The notes under the pieces were generated by a model. That model ran no database searches, had not been told where the DNA came from, and worked only from the letters and a program-made list of their open reading frames with translations. DNA of 46,713 bases. Source: Desulfobulbaceae bacterium. Its GTDB lineage: Bacteria > Desulfobacterota > Desulfobulbia > Desulfobulbales > Desulfobulbaceae. The position numbers and the translations under genes are program-made. The DNA lies in contig JAABTP010000015.1 of assembly GCA_011389815.1 (NCBI GenBank), positions 1 through 46,713 on the forward strand, given 5' to 3'. Below, piece by piece: positions 25,872 to 34,270 of this stretch (position 1 is its first letter; each line of letters opens with the position of its first letter).

Positions 25872-26065
25872 GAAGGTATCTGGAGATAGGAAGAAGCATA
25901 CCAAGGGATAGGTTGAGGCATACCCGAGGTATGGTCGAAGCTATCCAGAGAGGGGTTGAGGCATACCAAGGGATACCCTGAACCATACCCAAGGTATGGT
26001 TAAAGCTATTCCGTGAGCGGTTGAAGCATACCCAGGGTATGATTGAGCCACCAAGAGTATGTGTT
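25872..26065 (+). repeat. Degenerate tandem array of 21-22 nt units, nine units (array 1)
   Basis: Nine consecutive units begin at 25872, 25893, 25915, 25937, 25958, 25980, 26002, 26023 and 26045. The units are variants of a consensus with GARGCATACC then a 2-3 base centre then GGTATGGTT. Several contain a perfect palindrome, for example CATACC-CGA-GGTATG and AACCATACC-CAA-GGTATGGTT. Units 2-4 and 5-7 in this list resemble each other in order, giving a higher-order repeat of about 65 bases. No coding frame is kept because the period alternates between 21 and 22. It lies between cinA and the decayed UPF0175 gene. The repeat class is not recognised. Confidence 0.85.
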
Positions 26066-26146
26066 GTTTAAAACATGCAGATAATGGTATACCTCTCACA
26101 GGGGGTGAAGCAATAATGCTGTTAATTGTAAAGGAAGGTGTACTAT

Positions 26147-26392
26147 ATGAGTGTTACTCTTGAGATACCTGATCAGATCGCCCATGCGATCCGCTTGCCG
26201 ACAGGAGAACGTGAGCAGTCTCTTATGACGGAACTTGCCATCGCTCTGTATGCCAGGGGGCTTCTTTCTTTTGGCAAAGCCTGCGAGATGACCTCGCTGA
26301 CCCGTGTCGAATTCGGGTTGCTTTTGGGACGTCGTGCTGTTCCTCGTCATTTTACCGATCAAGACCTGGAGGATGACCTTGCCTACGCCCGC
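26147..26392 (+). CDS. UPF0175-family antitoxin-like protein, 3' end fused out of frame to toxin remnant
   Basis: Starts at the ATG at 26147 with AAGGAAGG 8 bases upstream. About 82 residues match the UPF0175 family: VTLEIPDQIAHAIRLP, ELAIALYARGLLSFGKACEM, LTRVEFGLLLGRR and FTDQDLEDDLAYA. Such proteins are helix-turn-helix antitoxins usually paired with a DUF3368 PIN toxin. The family normally stops near here. Instead this frame continues for about 44 unrelated residues to a stop at 26524, because the toxin's remaining 3' part is joined in another frame. The DNA-binding part looks complete. Confidence 0.75.
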
Positions 26393-26639
26393 AGTCATAG
26401 CACTTGCTTTGGAGATGGAAATCAGCAGGATATTGATGGACGAAACCGAAGGACGGTCTGTCGCAAAAATCATGGGCTTGCGCCCGACAGGAATACTGGG
26501 TATCCTTCTGCGTGCAAAGAGTGATGGAAAGGTTATATCGGTTTCCGATGAAATGATACGCCTTCGGCACGAAGCAGGCTTTTTTATTTCAGATTCGCTT
26601 TTCCAACATGTTCGAAGAGTCGCTGGAGAACGTGACTGA
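26390..26639 (+). pseudogene. DUF3368 PIN toxin, C-terminal remnant
   Basis: In a frame different from the UPF0175 gene, the sequence encodes VIALALEMEISRILMDE, then GRSVAKIMGLRPTGILGILL and ISDSLFQHVRRVAGERD, then a stop. This is the C-terminal half of the DUF3368 family. Its N-terminal half, with the first catalytic Asp, is absent, and the fragment abuts the end of the antitoxin gene. A deletion of roughly 200-250 bases explains the arrangement. Not expected to be functional. Confidence 0.75.
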
Positions 26640-26712
26640 AACAGATTGACTGCTGTGTTGTGCGTAACTGGCAGTTTTTATTTTGAGAATTACTGGTGCA
26701 AGGAGAATATTC

Positions 26713-27813
26713 ATGGCAACAGCACAGGATAAACAGGACGAAGGAAGGCGAAAGAGCGTTGATAACGCTATGAGCCAGATAGAGCGGCAGTTTGGTAAAG
26801 GGGCCATTATGCGCCTCGGCGAGCATGAGCGGGAGAATGTCCCGGCTATTTCCACCGGCACTCTGGGCATCGACATCGCCCTAGGCGTGGGGGGCTTACC
26901 CAGAGGTCGGATGACCGAGATCTACGGCCCGGAGTCTTCCGGGAAGACCACCCTGGCTCTGCACGTTATTGCGGAGGCCCAGAAAGCAGGGGGCAATGCG
27001 GCCTTTATTGATGCGGAGCATGCCCTGGATATTGACTATGCGGGACGATTGGGCGTGGACGTGGACAACCTGCTGGTCTCTCAGCCGGATTTTGGTGAGC
27101 AGGCTTTGGAGATCTGCGAGGTGCTGATGCGGAGCGGCGGGCTGGATGTTATTGTTATCGACTCCGTGGCCGCTCTGGTTCCGAGGGCGGAGATAGACGG
27201 TAATGTGGGTGACCAACATGTGGGCCTTCAGGCCCGGCTTATGTCTCATGCCATGCGTAAGTTCACCAGTGTGCTGCAACGGACCAACACGGTGCTGATC
27301 TTTATCAACCAGATCCGCATGAAGATCGGGGTGATGTTCGGCAATCCGGAAACCACCACGGGCGGGAATGCGCTCAAGTTCTACAGCTCCATCCGTATTG
27401 ATATTCGGCGTATGACCCAGATCAAGGACGGCCAGGAAGTTATCGGGAACCGCACTAAGGTCAAGATAGTGAAGAACAAGGTAGCTCCTCCGTTCAAGCT
27501 TTCTGAGTTTGATATTATTTATGGTGAGGGAATTTCCAGGACCGGCGACCTGTTGGATCTTGGAGTTGAGCAGGAGATTATTGATAAGAGCGGATCCTGG
27601 TATTCCTATAATGACGAGCGGATCGGGCAGGGCCGGGAGAATGCCAAGACCTTTCTCAAGGAACATCCAGACATGCTGATGGAGATTGATCGCAAGGTTC
27701 GGCTGGGATTTGGGCTTCCAGTGACTGGTGAAGCACCAGCAGCAGCTGAGGAGGTTGCTCCGCCCAAAGAAAAAGAAGCAGAGGCGGCCAAGGAGAAGAA
27801 GGACAAGGAGTAG
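26713..27813 (+). CDS. recA: Recombinase A
   Basis: 366 residues from the ATG at 26713 (AAGGAG 8 bases upstream); the longer reading from 26683 is not used. Walker A is GPESSGKT (residues 72-79). Other hallmarks are [42 protein letters not shown] and [10 protein letters not shown]. The C-terminal tail is acidic and Ala/Glu/Lys rich. RecA catalyses strand exchange and triggers LexA cleavage in the SOS response. I could not identify a convincing LexA box upstream. folA follows two bases after the stop. Confidence 0.98.
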   Translation: MATAQDKQDEGRRKSVDNAMSQIERQFGKGAIMRLGEHERENVPAISTGTLGIDIALGVGGLPRGRMTEIYGPESSGKTTLALHVIAEAQKAGGNAAFIDAEHALDIDYAGRLGVDVDNLLVSQPDFGEQALEICEVLMRSGGLDVIVIDSVAALVPRAEIDGNVGDQHVGLQARLMSHAMRKFTSVLQRTNTVLIFINQIRMKIGVMFGNPETTTGGNALKFYSSIRIDIRRMTQIKDGQEVIGNRTKVKIVKNKVAPPFKLSEFDIIYGEGISRTGDLLDLGVEQEIIDKSGSWYSYNDERIGQGRENAKTFLKEHPDMLMEIDRKVRLGFGLPVTGEAPAAAEEVAPPKEKEAEAAKEKKDKE

Positions 27814-27815
27814 GC

Positions 27816-28304
27816 ATGGAGATTATTCTTATCGCGGCAATGGCGGCCAATCGGGTCATTGGGAGGAAAGGGGACATCCCCTGGGATATTCCTGGAGAGC
27901 AGACCCGGTTCAAGGATATCACCATGGGCCATAGCCTGCTCATGGGGCGCAAGACCTGGGAGTCCATCGGCAGGCCCTTGCCCGGACGACGCAGTATTGT
28001 TGTCACAAGAAATCCGGCCTTTCAGGCGAGCGGTGCCGAGGTGGTGCATTCGCTAGAGGAAGGTTTTACGCAGACAGCAGGCGAAGAAAAGGTCTTTATT
28101 ATTGGCGGGGCCCAGTTGTATCAGCTGGCTTTGGACCGGGCTGACACATTAATTTTGACTGAGCTGGAACAGGAAGTGGCAGGCGATGCCTTTTTTCCGC
28201 AATTCTCCTGCCCGCCTTTTGCTGTAGTGGAGACAGAAGAAGTTGAAGAGCCGGTTCGCTACAGCATCCGAACCTACCGACGAAGAAAGGGTGCGGGGTT
28301 GTAG
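27816..28304 (+). CDS. folA: Dihydrofolate reductase
   Basis: 162 residues. It has AAMAANRVIGRKGDIPWDIP (Pro-Trp and catalytic Asp region), MGRKTWESIGRPLPGR (NADPH binding), IVVTRNP and VFIIGGAQLY. It reduces dihydrofolate to tetrahydrofolate with NADPH. The gap from recA is 2 bases, and GGACAAGGAG at the end of recA acts as the ribosome site, so the two are co-translated. The stop codon TAG lies inside the first bases of a dispersed repeat element (28301-28362). The last few residues may therefore have changed when that element arrived. Confidence 0.95.
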   Translation: MEIILIAAMAANRVIGRKGDIPWDIPGEQTRFKDITMGHSLLMGRKTWESIGRPLPGRRSIVVTRNPAFQASGAEVVHSLEEGFTQTAGEEKVFIIGGAQLYQLALDRADTLILTELEQEVAGDAFFPQFSCPPFAVVETEEVEEPVRYSIRTYRRRKGAGL

Positions 28305-28362
28305 GGGCACGGCGTGCCGTGCCCGTAAACGGTGTTGGATAGACACAGGGGTCTATCCCTAC
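28301..28362. repeat. Dispersed double-hairpin element, copy 1
   Basis: Begins GTAGGGGC and ends CCCTAC. It folds into two hairpins: GGGCACG/CGTGCCC and GGATAGAC/GTCTATCC. It shares its ends and the AGACAC...GGTCT core with 45116-45174. It overlaps the folA stop. Confidence 0.75.
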
Positions 28363-28374
28363 GTAAGGTTCGAT

Positions 28375-29328
28375 TCAGCGGGTCTTCCGCACTACGCGGA
28401 ATCCCAAAGAATCACTGCGAAAGGTTGGAGCATTGAGGCCGCGAAAGGCGGAACGAAGGTTGGTCACAGAGCCGTACCAGCTTCCACCGCGAAAACAGCG
28501 AAGTCGTTCCGTGCGAGGGCCAGTGGGATCGACCTTGGGACTGTTTTGGTAATAGGTTGCGCTGTAGCCATCATTAACCCATTCCCAGACATTGCCAGCC
28601 ATGTCATATAAGCCCCAGGCATTGGGCTTTTTCAGGCCTACCGGGTGAGGGAAATCTTCTTTTTTGCCAAACTCTCTTTCAGAGAACCACATGCGCAGAT
28701 CAGCCTGGTCCATATTGAACCAGGCATACTCAGGGGCTTGCTCCGGGGTATCGCCCCAAAAGTAGACGGTTTTGCTCCCGGCACGAGCAGCATATTCCCA
28801 TTCCGCTTCTGTGGGCAGGCGATATCTTTGCCCCCCTTCTTTTCGGTTCAGCCACGCAATAAAGGCTTGGGCATCTTCCCAGGAAACACCAGCAACCGCT
28901 GCTTTATCACCATGTTGGTTGGCTTTTTTGAAGTCTTCCGTCTCAATTTGGCTTCGTTCTTCATTATTAAGGGAGGAGAGAAAATGCTTAAATTGTCCCA
29001 GAGTGACCTCATACACGCCTATCTGAAAGCCTTTGCTGATCTGTACCTCATGCTGGGGAGTTTCTTCTTCAAGCGCATCTGTGTCAATCGGAACCTGAGC
29101 CGGGCAGGTAGGCCCCTGAGGTGAGAGTCCTTGCTTTTTGAGCTGGTTATCACGTTTTTTATCAGCCTCGCTATACATGCAGCTTCCCATAAAGAAGGTA
29201 CCAGCAGGGATGTTTTTAAATTCCATTCCAATGGAGTTGGTATAATCAGCTGCCTGGGCTGCCGGGATAAAAAGAAGAGCAGATATTGACAAGAACAAGG
29301 CTTTGGTAAGGGACAATTTGGTTTTCAT
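28375..29328 (-). CDS. Secreted SUMF1/FGE-fold (C-type-lectin-like) protein
   Basis: 317 residues, signal peptide ending near AAQAAD. The body is a formylglycine-generating-enzyme-like domain: GMEFKNIPAGTFFMGS, VYEVTLGQFKHFL, VSWEDAQAFIAWLN, RLPTEAEWEYAARAG, GLYDMAGNVWEWV and the end RGGSWYGSVTNLRSAFRG then LGFRVVRK. Most bacterial members do not act on sulfatases; the Cys pair of true FGE is not evident. The last 40 residues have the layout of variable regions diversified by retroelements (see findings). GGAGAG precedes the ATG. Periplasmic or exported; the ligand or substrate is unknown. Confidence 0.88.
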   Translation of the reverse strand: MKTKLSLTKALFLSISALLFIPAAQAADYTNSIGMEFKNIPAGTFFMGSCMYSEADKKRDNQLKKQGLSPQGPTCPAQVPIDTDALEEETPQHEVQISKGFQIGVYEVTLGQFKHFLSSLNNEERSQIETEDFKKANQHGDKAAVAGVSWEDAQAFIAWLNRKEGGQRYRLPTEAEWEYAARAGSKTVYFWGDTPEQAPEYAWFNMDQADLRMWFSEREFGKKEDFPHPVGLKKPNAWGLYDMAGNVWEWVNDGYSATYYQNSPKVDPTGPRTERLRCFRGGSWYGSVTNLRSAFRGLNAPTFRSDSLGFRVVRKTR

Positions 29329-29474
29329 TATTCTCTCCTGGGGTATTATCTGTTGAACAAAATGTCGTTTCAGTAATGTGGGCAGTGATACTAAAGGTCA
29401 GAGTAAGTTTACTGCTCTTTTGGTACTTGTCAATTAAATTTGCAGTTGGGGATTCAACAAGAAATTAACAAGCC

Positions 29475-30395
29475 ATGAAAATAACAATTATTGGTGCTGG
29501 TGCTATGGGCTGCCTGTTCGGGGCCTTACTCACCGAGCATGGACAGGATGTCCGGTTAATAGATGTGCGCAAAGAACAGGTTGATACGCTGAATAAACAT
29601 GGGCTGATAATCGTTCGTGAAGGGAAACAACGGGTAGTTCAAGTACGTGCCACAGTTGATCCGACCGACATCATTGGCACGGAGCTGGCTCTGATTTTTG
29701 TCAAACATGCCCAGACTGAAGCTGCCGCCCGTACCGCTGCTTGTTTATTGAAAAAGGACGGTTATGCGCTAACCTTGCAGAACGGTATGGGTAATGCTGA
29801 GATTCTTGCTGATGTCCTTGGGGAGGACAGGGTGCTCTGCGGGACAACTGCTCAAGGTGCGATGGTGCTTGGCCCTGGAAAGATTCAGCATTCAGGAGTC
29901 GGGGACACGGTTATTGGTATGTGGGGGCAGGGGAGGGGGGCAATTACAACACAACTGGCTGAAGTTTTTACAGCAGCAGGTATCAGTTCACGGGTTGTTG
30001 CTGATATTGAGCCTGTTTTATGGAAAAAGCTCTGTGTTAATGTAGGGATCAATGCTATTACTGCCCTGACAGGTTTGCGCAATGGTCAACTTCTTGATCA
30101 GGAGGCAAGCAGGATGCTGATGCGGGATCTTATTGCAGAGACAATTAAGGTGTCCAAGGCCTGTTCTGTCAGCCTCCCTGACGATATGGTGGCGCATGTT
30201 GAGCAGATCGCCAAGGCAACAGGTTCAAATCGTTCATCTATGGGGCAGGATATTGATCAACAGCGTCTTACAGAAATTGAGGCAATTAACGGCTATATTG
30301 TTCGCAAGGCCCAAGAGCAAGGAATTGCTGTTCCGGTGAACCAGACCTTAGTTCGTTTGGTGGAGATTGTGCAGAGGCATTATCCTGTTTCCTGA
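29475..30395 (+). CDS. panE: 2-dehydropantoate 2-reductase (ketopantoate reductase family)
   Basis: 306 residues. The N-terminal Rossmann motif GAGAMG (7-12) binds NADPH. LIFVKHAQTEAA and LQNGMGNAE follow, then GTTAQGA. The C-terminal helical domain has LWKKLCVNVGINAITALTG, with the catalytic Lys, and SSMGQDIDQQRLTEIEAINGYIV. The enzyme makes pantoate for pantothenate and CoA synthesis. Family members of unknown substrate exist, but the key residues here fit PanE. It stands alone, and a tandem repeat array begins 66 bases after the stop. Confidence 0.92.
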   Translation: MKITIIGAGAMGCLFGALLTEHGQDVRLIDVRKEQVDTLNKHGLIIVREGKQRVVQVRATVDPTDIIGTELALIFVKHAQTEAAARTAACLLKKDGYALTLQNGMGNAEILADVLGEDRVLCGTTAQGAMVLGPGKIQHSGVGDTVIGMWGQGRGAITTQLAEVFTAAGISSRVVADIEPVLWKKLCVNVGINAITALTGLRNGQLLDQEASRMLMRDLIAETIKVSKACSVSLPDDMVAHVEQIAKATGSNRSSMGQDIDQQRLTEIEAINGYIVRKAQEQGIAVPVNQTLVRLVEIVQRHYPVS

Positions 30396-30461
30396 TTTCA
30401 CTTTCGTCCGGCCCTTGCAGTGCTCTCTTTTGCTTGATATACCGGCACAGGCTCATTCAAA

Positions 30462-30692
30462 AACGGGAAAAAATGACAACGCAGCAGGGAAATAACGCAA
30501 AGGAACAGGAAAAACAGCCCCTGTAAGGGGAGAATAGGGCATTGTAACGGGTAAAACCCATCCTGCAGCAGGTGAAAATGGTTCTGCACCGGTCAAAAAT
30601 GATGGAGGAGCGGGAGGAAATGACAATGGAGCAGGAGAATGTCATACTGTAGCGGGTAAAAACGGTTCAGGAGCAGGGAAAAGCCAGTCGGC
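30462..30692 (+). repeat. Degenerate tandem array of eleven 21-nt units (array 2)
   Basis: Eleven consecutive 21-base units with no length variation. The first half follows ARCRGGNRAA: A at position 1, R at 4, G at 5 and A at 10 are invariant in all eleven, and C at 3, G at 6 and A at 9 are each kept in ten. The second half (positions 11-21) is largely variable. There are no palindromes within units, unlike arrays 1 and 3. The period is 7 codons, and one plus-strand frame gives heptads such as AGKNGSG and AGENGSA but is broken by two stops. The array lies between panE and the convergent AbiEii-like gene. Confidence 0.85.
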
Positions 30693-30779
30693 ACTGCTTC
30701 TGTGCCCGTTTATGCGTTCTCACGTCCTTTTCCTTCCCGCACCCTCATCCTTAAAACCAATGTCCTGTCCCTGCCGGTA
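30693..30779. other. Intergenic stretch after array 2
   Basis: Remainder of the 384-base gap between panE and the AbiEii-like gene. Nothing further is recognised. Confidence 0.4.
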
Positions 30780-31415
30780 TCAGAAATAATTTTTTACCAA
30801 AGAATGTAACCTGCTCTTAACCTCATGCCAACTTGTACCCACCAGAACCATCGGCTCAGGATCAGCCTCGGCATCTTCAAAATAGGTTAAACTTTTCAGG
30901 ACAGTGAAGCTGTTTATCTGCGCATATTTTTTTTCAAAAAAGGCAAGAAGTTCTGCCAAAGTGAACCGCTCCAGCAAGCTGTGGACATCAAAAAAATCTT
31001 TCTTGCTTCCACGATTCGCAATCGCGTTCAGTTTCATGGCAGCAATATCCTTCACCGAAAAAATCCGTATATCATCAATGTATTGAACCGGCATCAGCAA
31101 TGGATAATGATGTCTGATAAAATCGACTTTGACCTCCATCCCTTCTGTATTGATAAACATCGACAGGGAGTTGACGGTTTGAGAACAATTTGAAACAGCA
31201 CTATGGAATAACGCAGAATTTCTTAGAGATTCAAATAATGCGTTGCTGTCAAACTGATCTTGCGTAAACAAATCAAGATCAATTGAAATTCGATGGCCGA
31301 GATGCAAGGAAAGTGCGGTTCCACCAGCTAAGGAGAAATGACGGCATTCTCTGTGAGCCTGAAGCTCCCTCAATAATTTTAAAGTTTCCGGCTCGACAGT
31401 GTTGAAGTACAGCAT
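30780..31415 (-). CDS. AbiEii/AbiGii-like nucleotidyltransferase toxin
   Basis: 211 residues. The nucleotidyltransferase signature is GGTALSLHLGHR then SIDLDLF, with metal-binding Asp46 and Asp48 (residues 31-50). Later landmarks are VKVDFIRHHYPLL, then VKDIAAMKLNAIANRGSKKDFFD, both typical of the AbiEii/AbiGii toxin family. AbiEii-type enzymes modify tRNA acceptor ends or related targets and act in abortive infection and type IV toxin-antitoxin systems. It overlaps the upstream DUF6922-like gene by 37 bases, so the two form one unit. Confidence 0.88.
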   Translation of the reverse strand: MLYFNTVEPETLKLLRELQAHRECRHFSLAGGTALSLHLGHRISIDLDLFTQDQFDSNALFESLRNSALFHSAVSNCSQTVNSLSMFINTEGMEVKVDFIRHHYPLLMPVQYIDDIRIFSVKDIAAMKLNAIANRGSKKDFFDVHSLLERFTLAELLAFFEKKYAQINSFTVLKSLTYFEDAEADPEPMVLVGTSWHEVKSRLHSLVKNYF

Positions 31416-31693
31416 TTGAACAATGTCCTGTCAATATCATAGTAACAACTTAGAAAGCTTAAACTCTTCGCATCAAGTGAGCGAATATGGATAACCTCCT
31501 TCCTGATCCGTTGATGTCCGTATAATTCTTTCAACGTATTCCAGTCGCTCATATCCCCTCTTGTGATGACTCTCCCGATGATATATTGAGCATGAGTTTT
31601 AGGGTCAAGCGTTGCAATATCTACATCCCAGAATAATGCGGATCGAAGAAGGCACAGCTTTTCCCTCTTGCTCTTTTTACCGGAATCACCCAT
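31379..31693 (-). CDS. DUF6922-like partner of the AbiEii-like toxin
   Basis: 104 residues. The segment LFWDVDIATLDPKTHAQYII, then RVITRGDMSDWNTLKELYG and SLSFLSCYYDI fits the small DUF6922-type proteins that precede AbiEii-like toxins. These are thought to be the cognate antitoxin, but I know of no proven mechanism. It is translated first and overlaps the toxin gene by 37 bases. The N-terminus is Lys-rich. Confidence 0.75.
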   Translation of the reverse strand: MGDSGKKSKREKLCLLRSALFWDVDIATLDPKTHAQYIIGRVITRGDMSDWNTLKELYGHQRIRKEVIHIRSLDAKSLSFLSCYYDIDRTLFKCCTSTLSSRKL

Positions 31694-31703
31694 AAATATT
31701 CTC

Positions 31704-32597
31704 CTATTCCGCCTTAAGCCCCTGAACCTCCTCCACCGTCAGCCCGGTCATCTCAGCAATTTTCTCAATATCAAGTATACCTGATTGGAGCAGATTGAGG
31801 GCAACCGATCTTCTCCCTTGCTCAATCCCTTTTTCAATTCCCTTCTTCTCTCCCTCCATCATTCCTGCTGTCCAAGTGGATTCGGCCATACTGGCCTGAT
31901 AATGGAGATTCTCCAGATACCGCGAATATGCCCTCCGCTCTTCTTCGGAAAGCTTCATGATGTCCAGCTCCTGTTTTGCCTTGTCCAGCCCCTTAGCACT
32001 AAAATCGTCCCTGATCTCCTCGTTCTTGAGAAAATATATCCATTCGTCCAGAGTATCTTTCGCGATATCATCAAAGCTGTTCACCTTGATGAGCCAGTAT
32101 TCCGGCAGGAGTTCGTAGACCTCATCCCTGCCGAACATGGTCCGCTGCCGATCAGACAGTTGCAGCGTATCGCTGGTGTGCAGCCCTTGGAACGAAGTCG
32201 TACCGTGATACACATAGTCACTTCCCTGGCCCAGATCAAAATACAGGATGCTGACAGAGACGATTTTTTTGATCTCTGCATAGGCTGTTCCTTCCTCCAT
32301 ATGTTCGGTAATCGCCTTGGCTGTGCCAAAGAAAATTCGTTGGAGAAAGTCGAACTCCCTGTCGTACTGCACTTCGATAATGATTATGTCTCCCTGTCCG
32401 TCCCTGACTTTCAGATCGACGCGATTGAACTTGTCCGGTCGGTCCTCCTTATTGCTTTCGCTGTCAAGAATTTCCTGGATACGGACATCCTCTCTGAGCA
32501 GCTCGCTGAGAAATCCTTCAAGTATTTCAAAATTGGCCTTGCTCCGCAGGAGCTTTTTCATGGCCCAGTCAAAGCTGATTAACTTTCTTGCGGACAT
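31704..32597 (-). CDS. Rpn/PD-(D/E)XK-family recombination-promoting nuclease
   Basis: 297 residues. The N-terminus FDWAMKKLLRSKANFEILEGFL is the hallmark of Rpn-like/PDDEXK_2 'putative transposase' nucleases. The catalytic core is VDLKVRD (Asp61) and IIIIEVQYDREFDF (Glu75-x-Gln77). The C-terminus has a Glu/Gly/Lys-rich linker (EGEKKGIEKGIEQGRR) and a short helical end (IAEMTGLTVEEVQGLKAE). Members nick or cut DNA and promote RecA-independent recombination; many copies occur per genome. It is 10 bases from the DUF6922-like gene on the same strand. Confidence 0.9.
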   Translation of the reverse strand: MSARKLISFDWAMKKLLRSKANFEILEGFLSELLREDVRIQEILDSESNKEDRPDKFNRVDLKVRDGQGDIIIIEVQYDREFDFLQRIFFGTAKAITEHMEEGTAYAEIKKIVSVSILYFDLGQGSDYVYHGTTSFQGLHTSDTLQLSDRQRTMFGRDEVYELLPEYWLIKVNSFDDIAKDTLDEWIYFLKNEEIRDDFSAKGLDKAKQELDIMKLSEEERRAYSRYLENLHYQASMAESTWTAGMMEGEKKGIEKGIEQGRRSVALNLLQSGILDIEKIAEMTGLTVEEVQGLKAE

Positions 32598-32775
32598 TTT
32601 TGTTCTCCGTTTTTGTACGACACAGGGGAGGCATTTTTCAGCATCTCCGGCAGGAAGAGTAGTTGGTCAACTTAACTATAAACATTCCGATGTGAGGATG
32701 CAATAGCGAGACCGGAGGACAGAGACTCGCGAATGGCTACCGGTTGTGCAATTGGCGCAAATTGATTTTAATGTC

Positions 32776-34110
32776 TCAGCGGTTTTTCTCCGACAGCATC
32801 AAATCAGAAAGCTCAACAGCCTTACGTACAGCTCCGGTGAGCCTGCTCAGATCTTCACTGCTGATAATATACGGCGGCATCAGATAAATGAGCTTGTTAA
32901 AGGGGCGAATCCAGACGCCGTGATCAATAAAGAATTTTTGCAACATGGCCATATCAATCGGCTGCTGCATTTCCACGACCCCAATGGCACCGAGAACCCG
33001 GACATCCGCTACAGATGCGATCTCTTTGGCTGGTTCGAGTTCGCGTTCTAACTGCTGCTCAATTTTCGCTATGTTATGCGACCAATTACTCTCTAGCAAC
33101 AGGTTGATGGAGGCAAGGGCAACAGCACAGGCTAAAGGGTTACCCATAAAAGTAGGACCATGCATGAACAGGCCCGGTGTGCCTTGAGAGATTGTTTCCG
33201 CAACCTGATCTGAGCAGAGAGTGGCTGCCAAGGTCATGTATCCACCTGTAAGAGCCTTGCCCAGGCAGCATATATCCGGGCTGACTCGGGCATGTTCCGC
33301 AGCAAAGAGTTTACCTGTTCGGCCAAATCCGGTAGCAATTTCATCAAAAATAAGCAGAACATCATAGCGATCACAAAGGCTGCGTAATTCATGGAGGTAT
33401 TGCGGATGGTAAAACCACATCCCGCCAGCCCCCTGAACGATTGGCTCCAGGATAACCCCGGCGATTTCCTGGTGATGTTCAGCCAGCAGGTTGTGGAGTG
33501 AAGCGATGTCGGTTGGATCCCAATCTTTGTCATGCGTACTGAACCGGCATTGCGGGCGAGGGGCAAACAGCTGCTCAGGTAATGCTCCTGAGAAAACCGT
33601 ATGCATTCCGGTAATTGGATCACAGACAGACATGGCATGGAAGGTATCGCCATGATATCCACCACGTATTGTGAGGAAACGTTTTTTGTTGTGTAGTCCT
33701 CTGGCTTGCTGGTACTGAAGTGCCATTTTCAGGGCCACTTCGACAGAGACTGAACCTGAGTCAGAAAGAAAGACTTTATCTAATCCTGTTGGGCTTAACC
33801 TGACCAACAGGCGACATAATTCTACCGCAGGCTCGTGAGTAAGTCCGCCGAACATAATATGGGCAACATTGTCCATCTGTTCAGCGAGTGCAGCATTGAG
33901 CTTTGGGTGATTATAGCCATGAATAGCGGCCCACCAGGAGGACATGCCGTCAATCAGTTCTTCACCGTTTTCCAGGGTGATCCGAACGCCCTGTGCCCTT
34001 GTAACCGGATAAACCGGTAGTGGATTTTGCATGGAGGTGTAGGGATGCCAGATATGCTGACGGTCAAAGGCGAGTTGCGTATGTATATTCTTCTTCTCGT
34101 CAGTGTACAT
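32776..34110 (-). CDS. bioA: Adenosylmethionine-8-amino-7-oxononanoate aminotransferase
   Basis: 444 residues from the ATG at 34110; a longer reading from 34194 adds an unlikely N-terminus. It is a fold-type I PLP enzyme: [11 protein letters not shown] at the N-terminus, [44 protein letters not shown] (Asp256) and the PLP Lys285 in [11 protein letters not shown]. It converts 8-amino-7-oxononanoate to 7,8-diaminononanoate using SAM as amino donor in biotin synthesis. bioB, bioD and bioF are not in the window. Length and active-site residues are normal. Confidence 0.95.
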   Translation of the reverse strand: MYTDEKKNIHTQLAFDRQHIWHPYTSMQNPLPVYPVTRAQGVRITLENGEELIDGMSSWWAAIHGYNHPKLNAALAEQMDNVAHIMFGGLTHEPAVELCRLLVRLSPTGLDKVFLSDSGSVSVEVALKMALQYQQARGLHNKKRFLTIRGGYHGDTFHAMSVCDPITGMHTVFSGALPEQLFAPRPQCRFSTHDKDWDPTDIASLHNLLAEHHQEIAGVILEPIVQGAGGMWFYHPQYLHELRSLCDRYDVLLIFDEIATGFGRTGKLFAAEHARVSPDICCLGKALTGGYMTLAATLCSDQVAETISQGTPGLFMHGPTFMGNPLACAVALASINLLLESNWSHNIAKIEQQLERELEPAKEIASVADVRVLGAIGVVEMQQPIDMAMLQKFFIDHGVWIRPFNKLIYLMPPYIISSEDLSRLTGAVRKAVELSDLMLSEKNR

Positions 34111-34270
34111 TGTTTTGAAGCTTTTGCAACTTATTGGGGAGAGGGACGGGTCTGGAGAAACAACAGTTGAATCGCACAAAAAAGACGAGGACAAAACGCT
34201 ATAAGAAGCAGAGTTGCCCTCGTCTGGATTGTTTTATCAAGAGGAGAAAGAAAGCTCAAGAGAGGATATG

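Noticed and set aside
25872..26065. CRISPR array
   Set aside because: Units are only 21-22 nt with no exact repeat and no separate spacers, and there are no cas genes in the window. The same reasoning applies to the arrays at 30462 and 42933.
26896..27666. 256-codon open frame on the minus strand
   Set aside because: Antisense to recA.
30398..30589. 63-codon minus-strand ORF with heptad periodicity
   Set aside because: The periodicity is the trivial result of the 21-nt DNA array; the other arrays have periods not divisible by three, so DNA-level repeats explain all three better.
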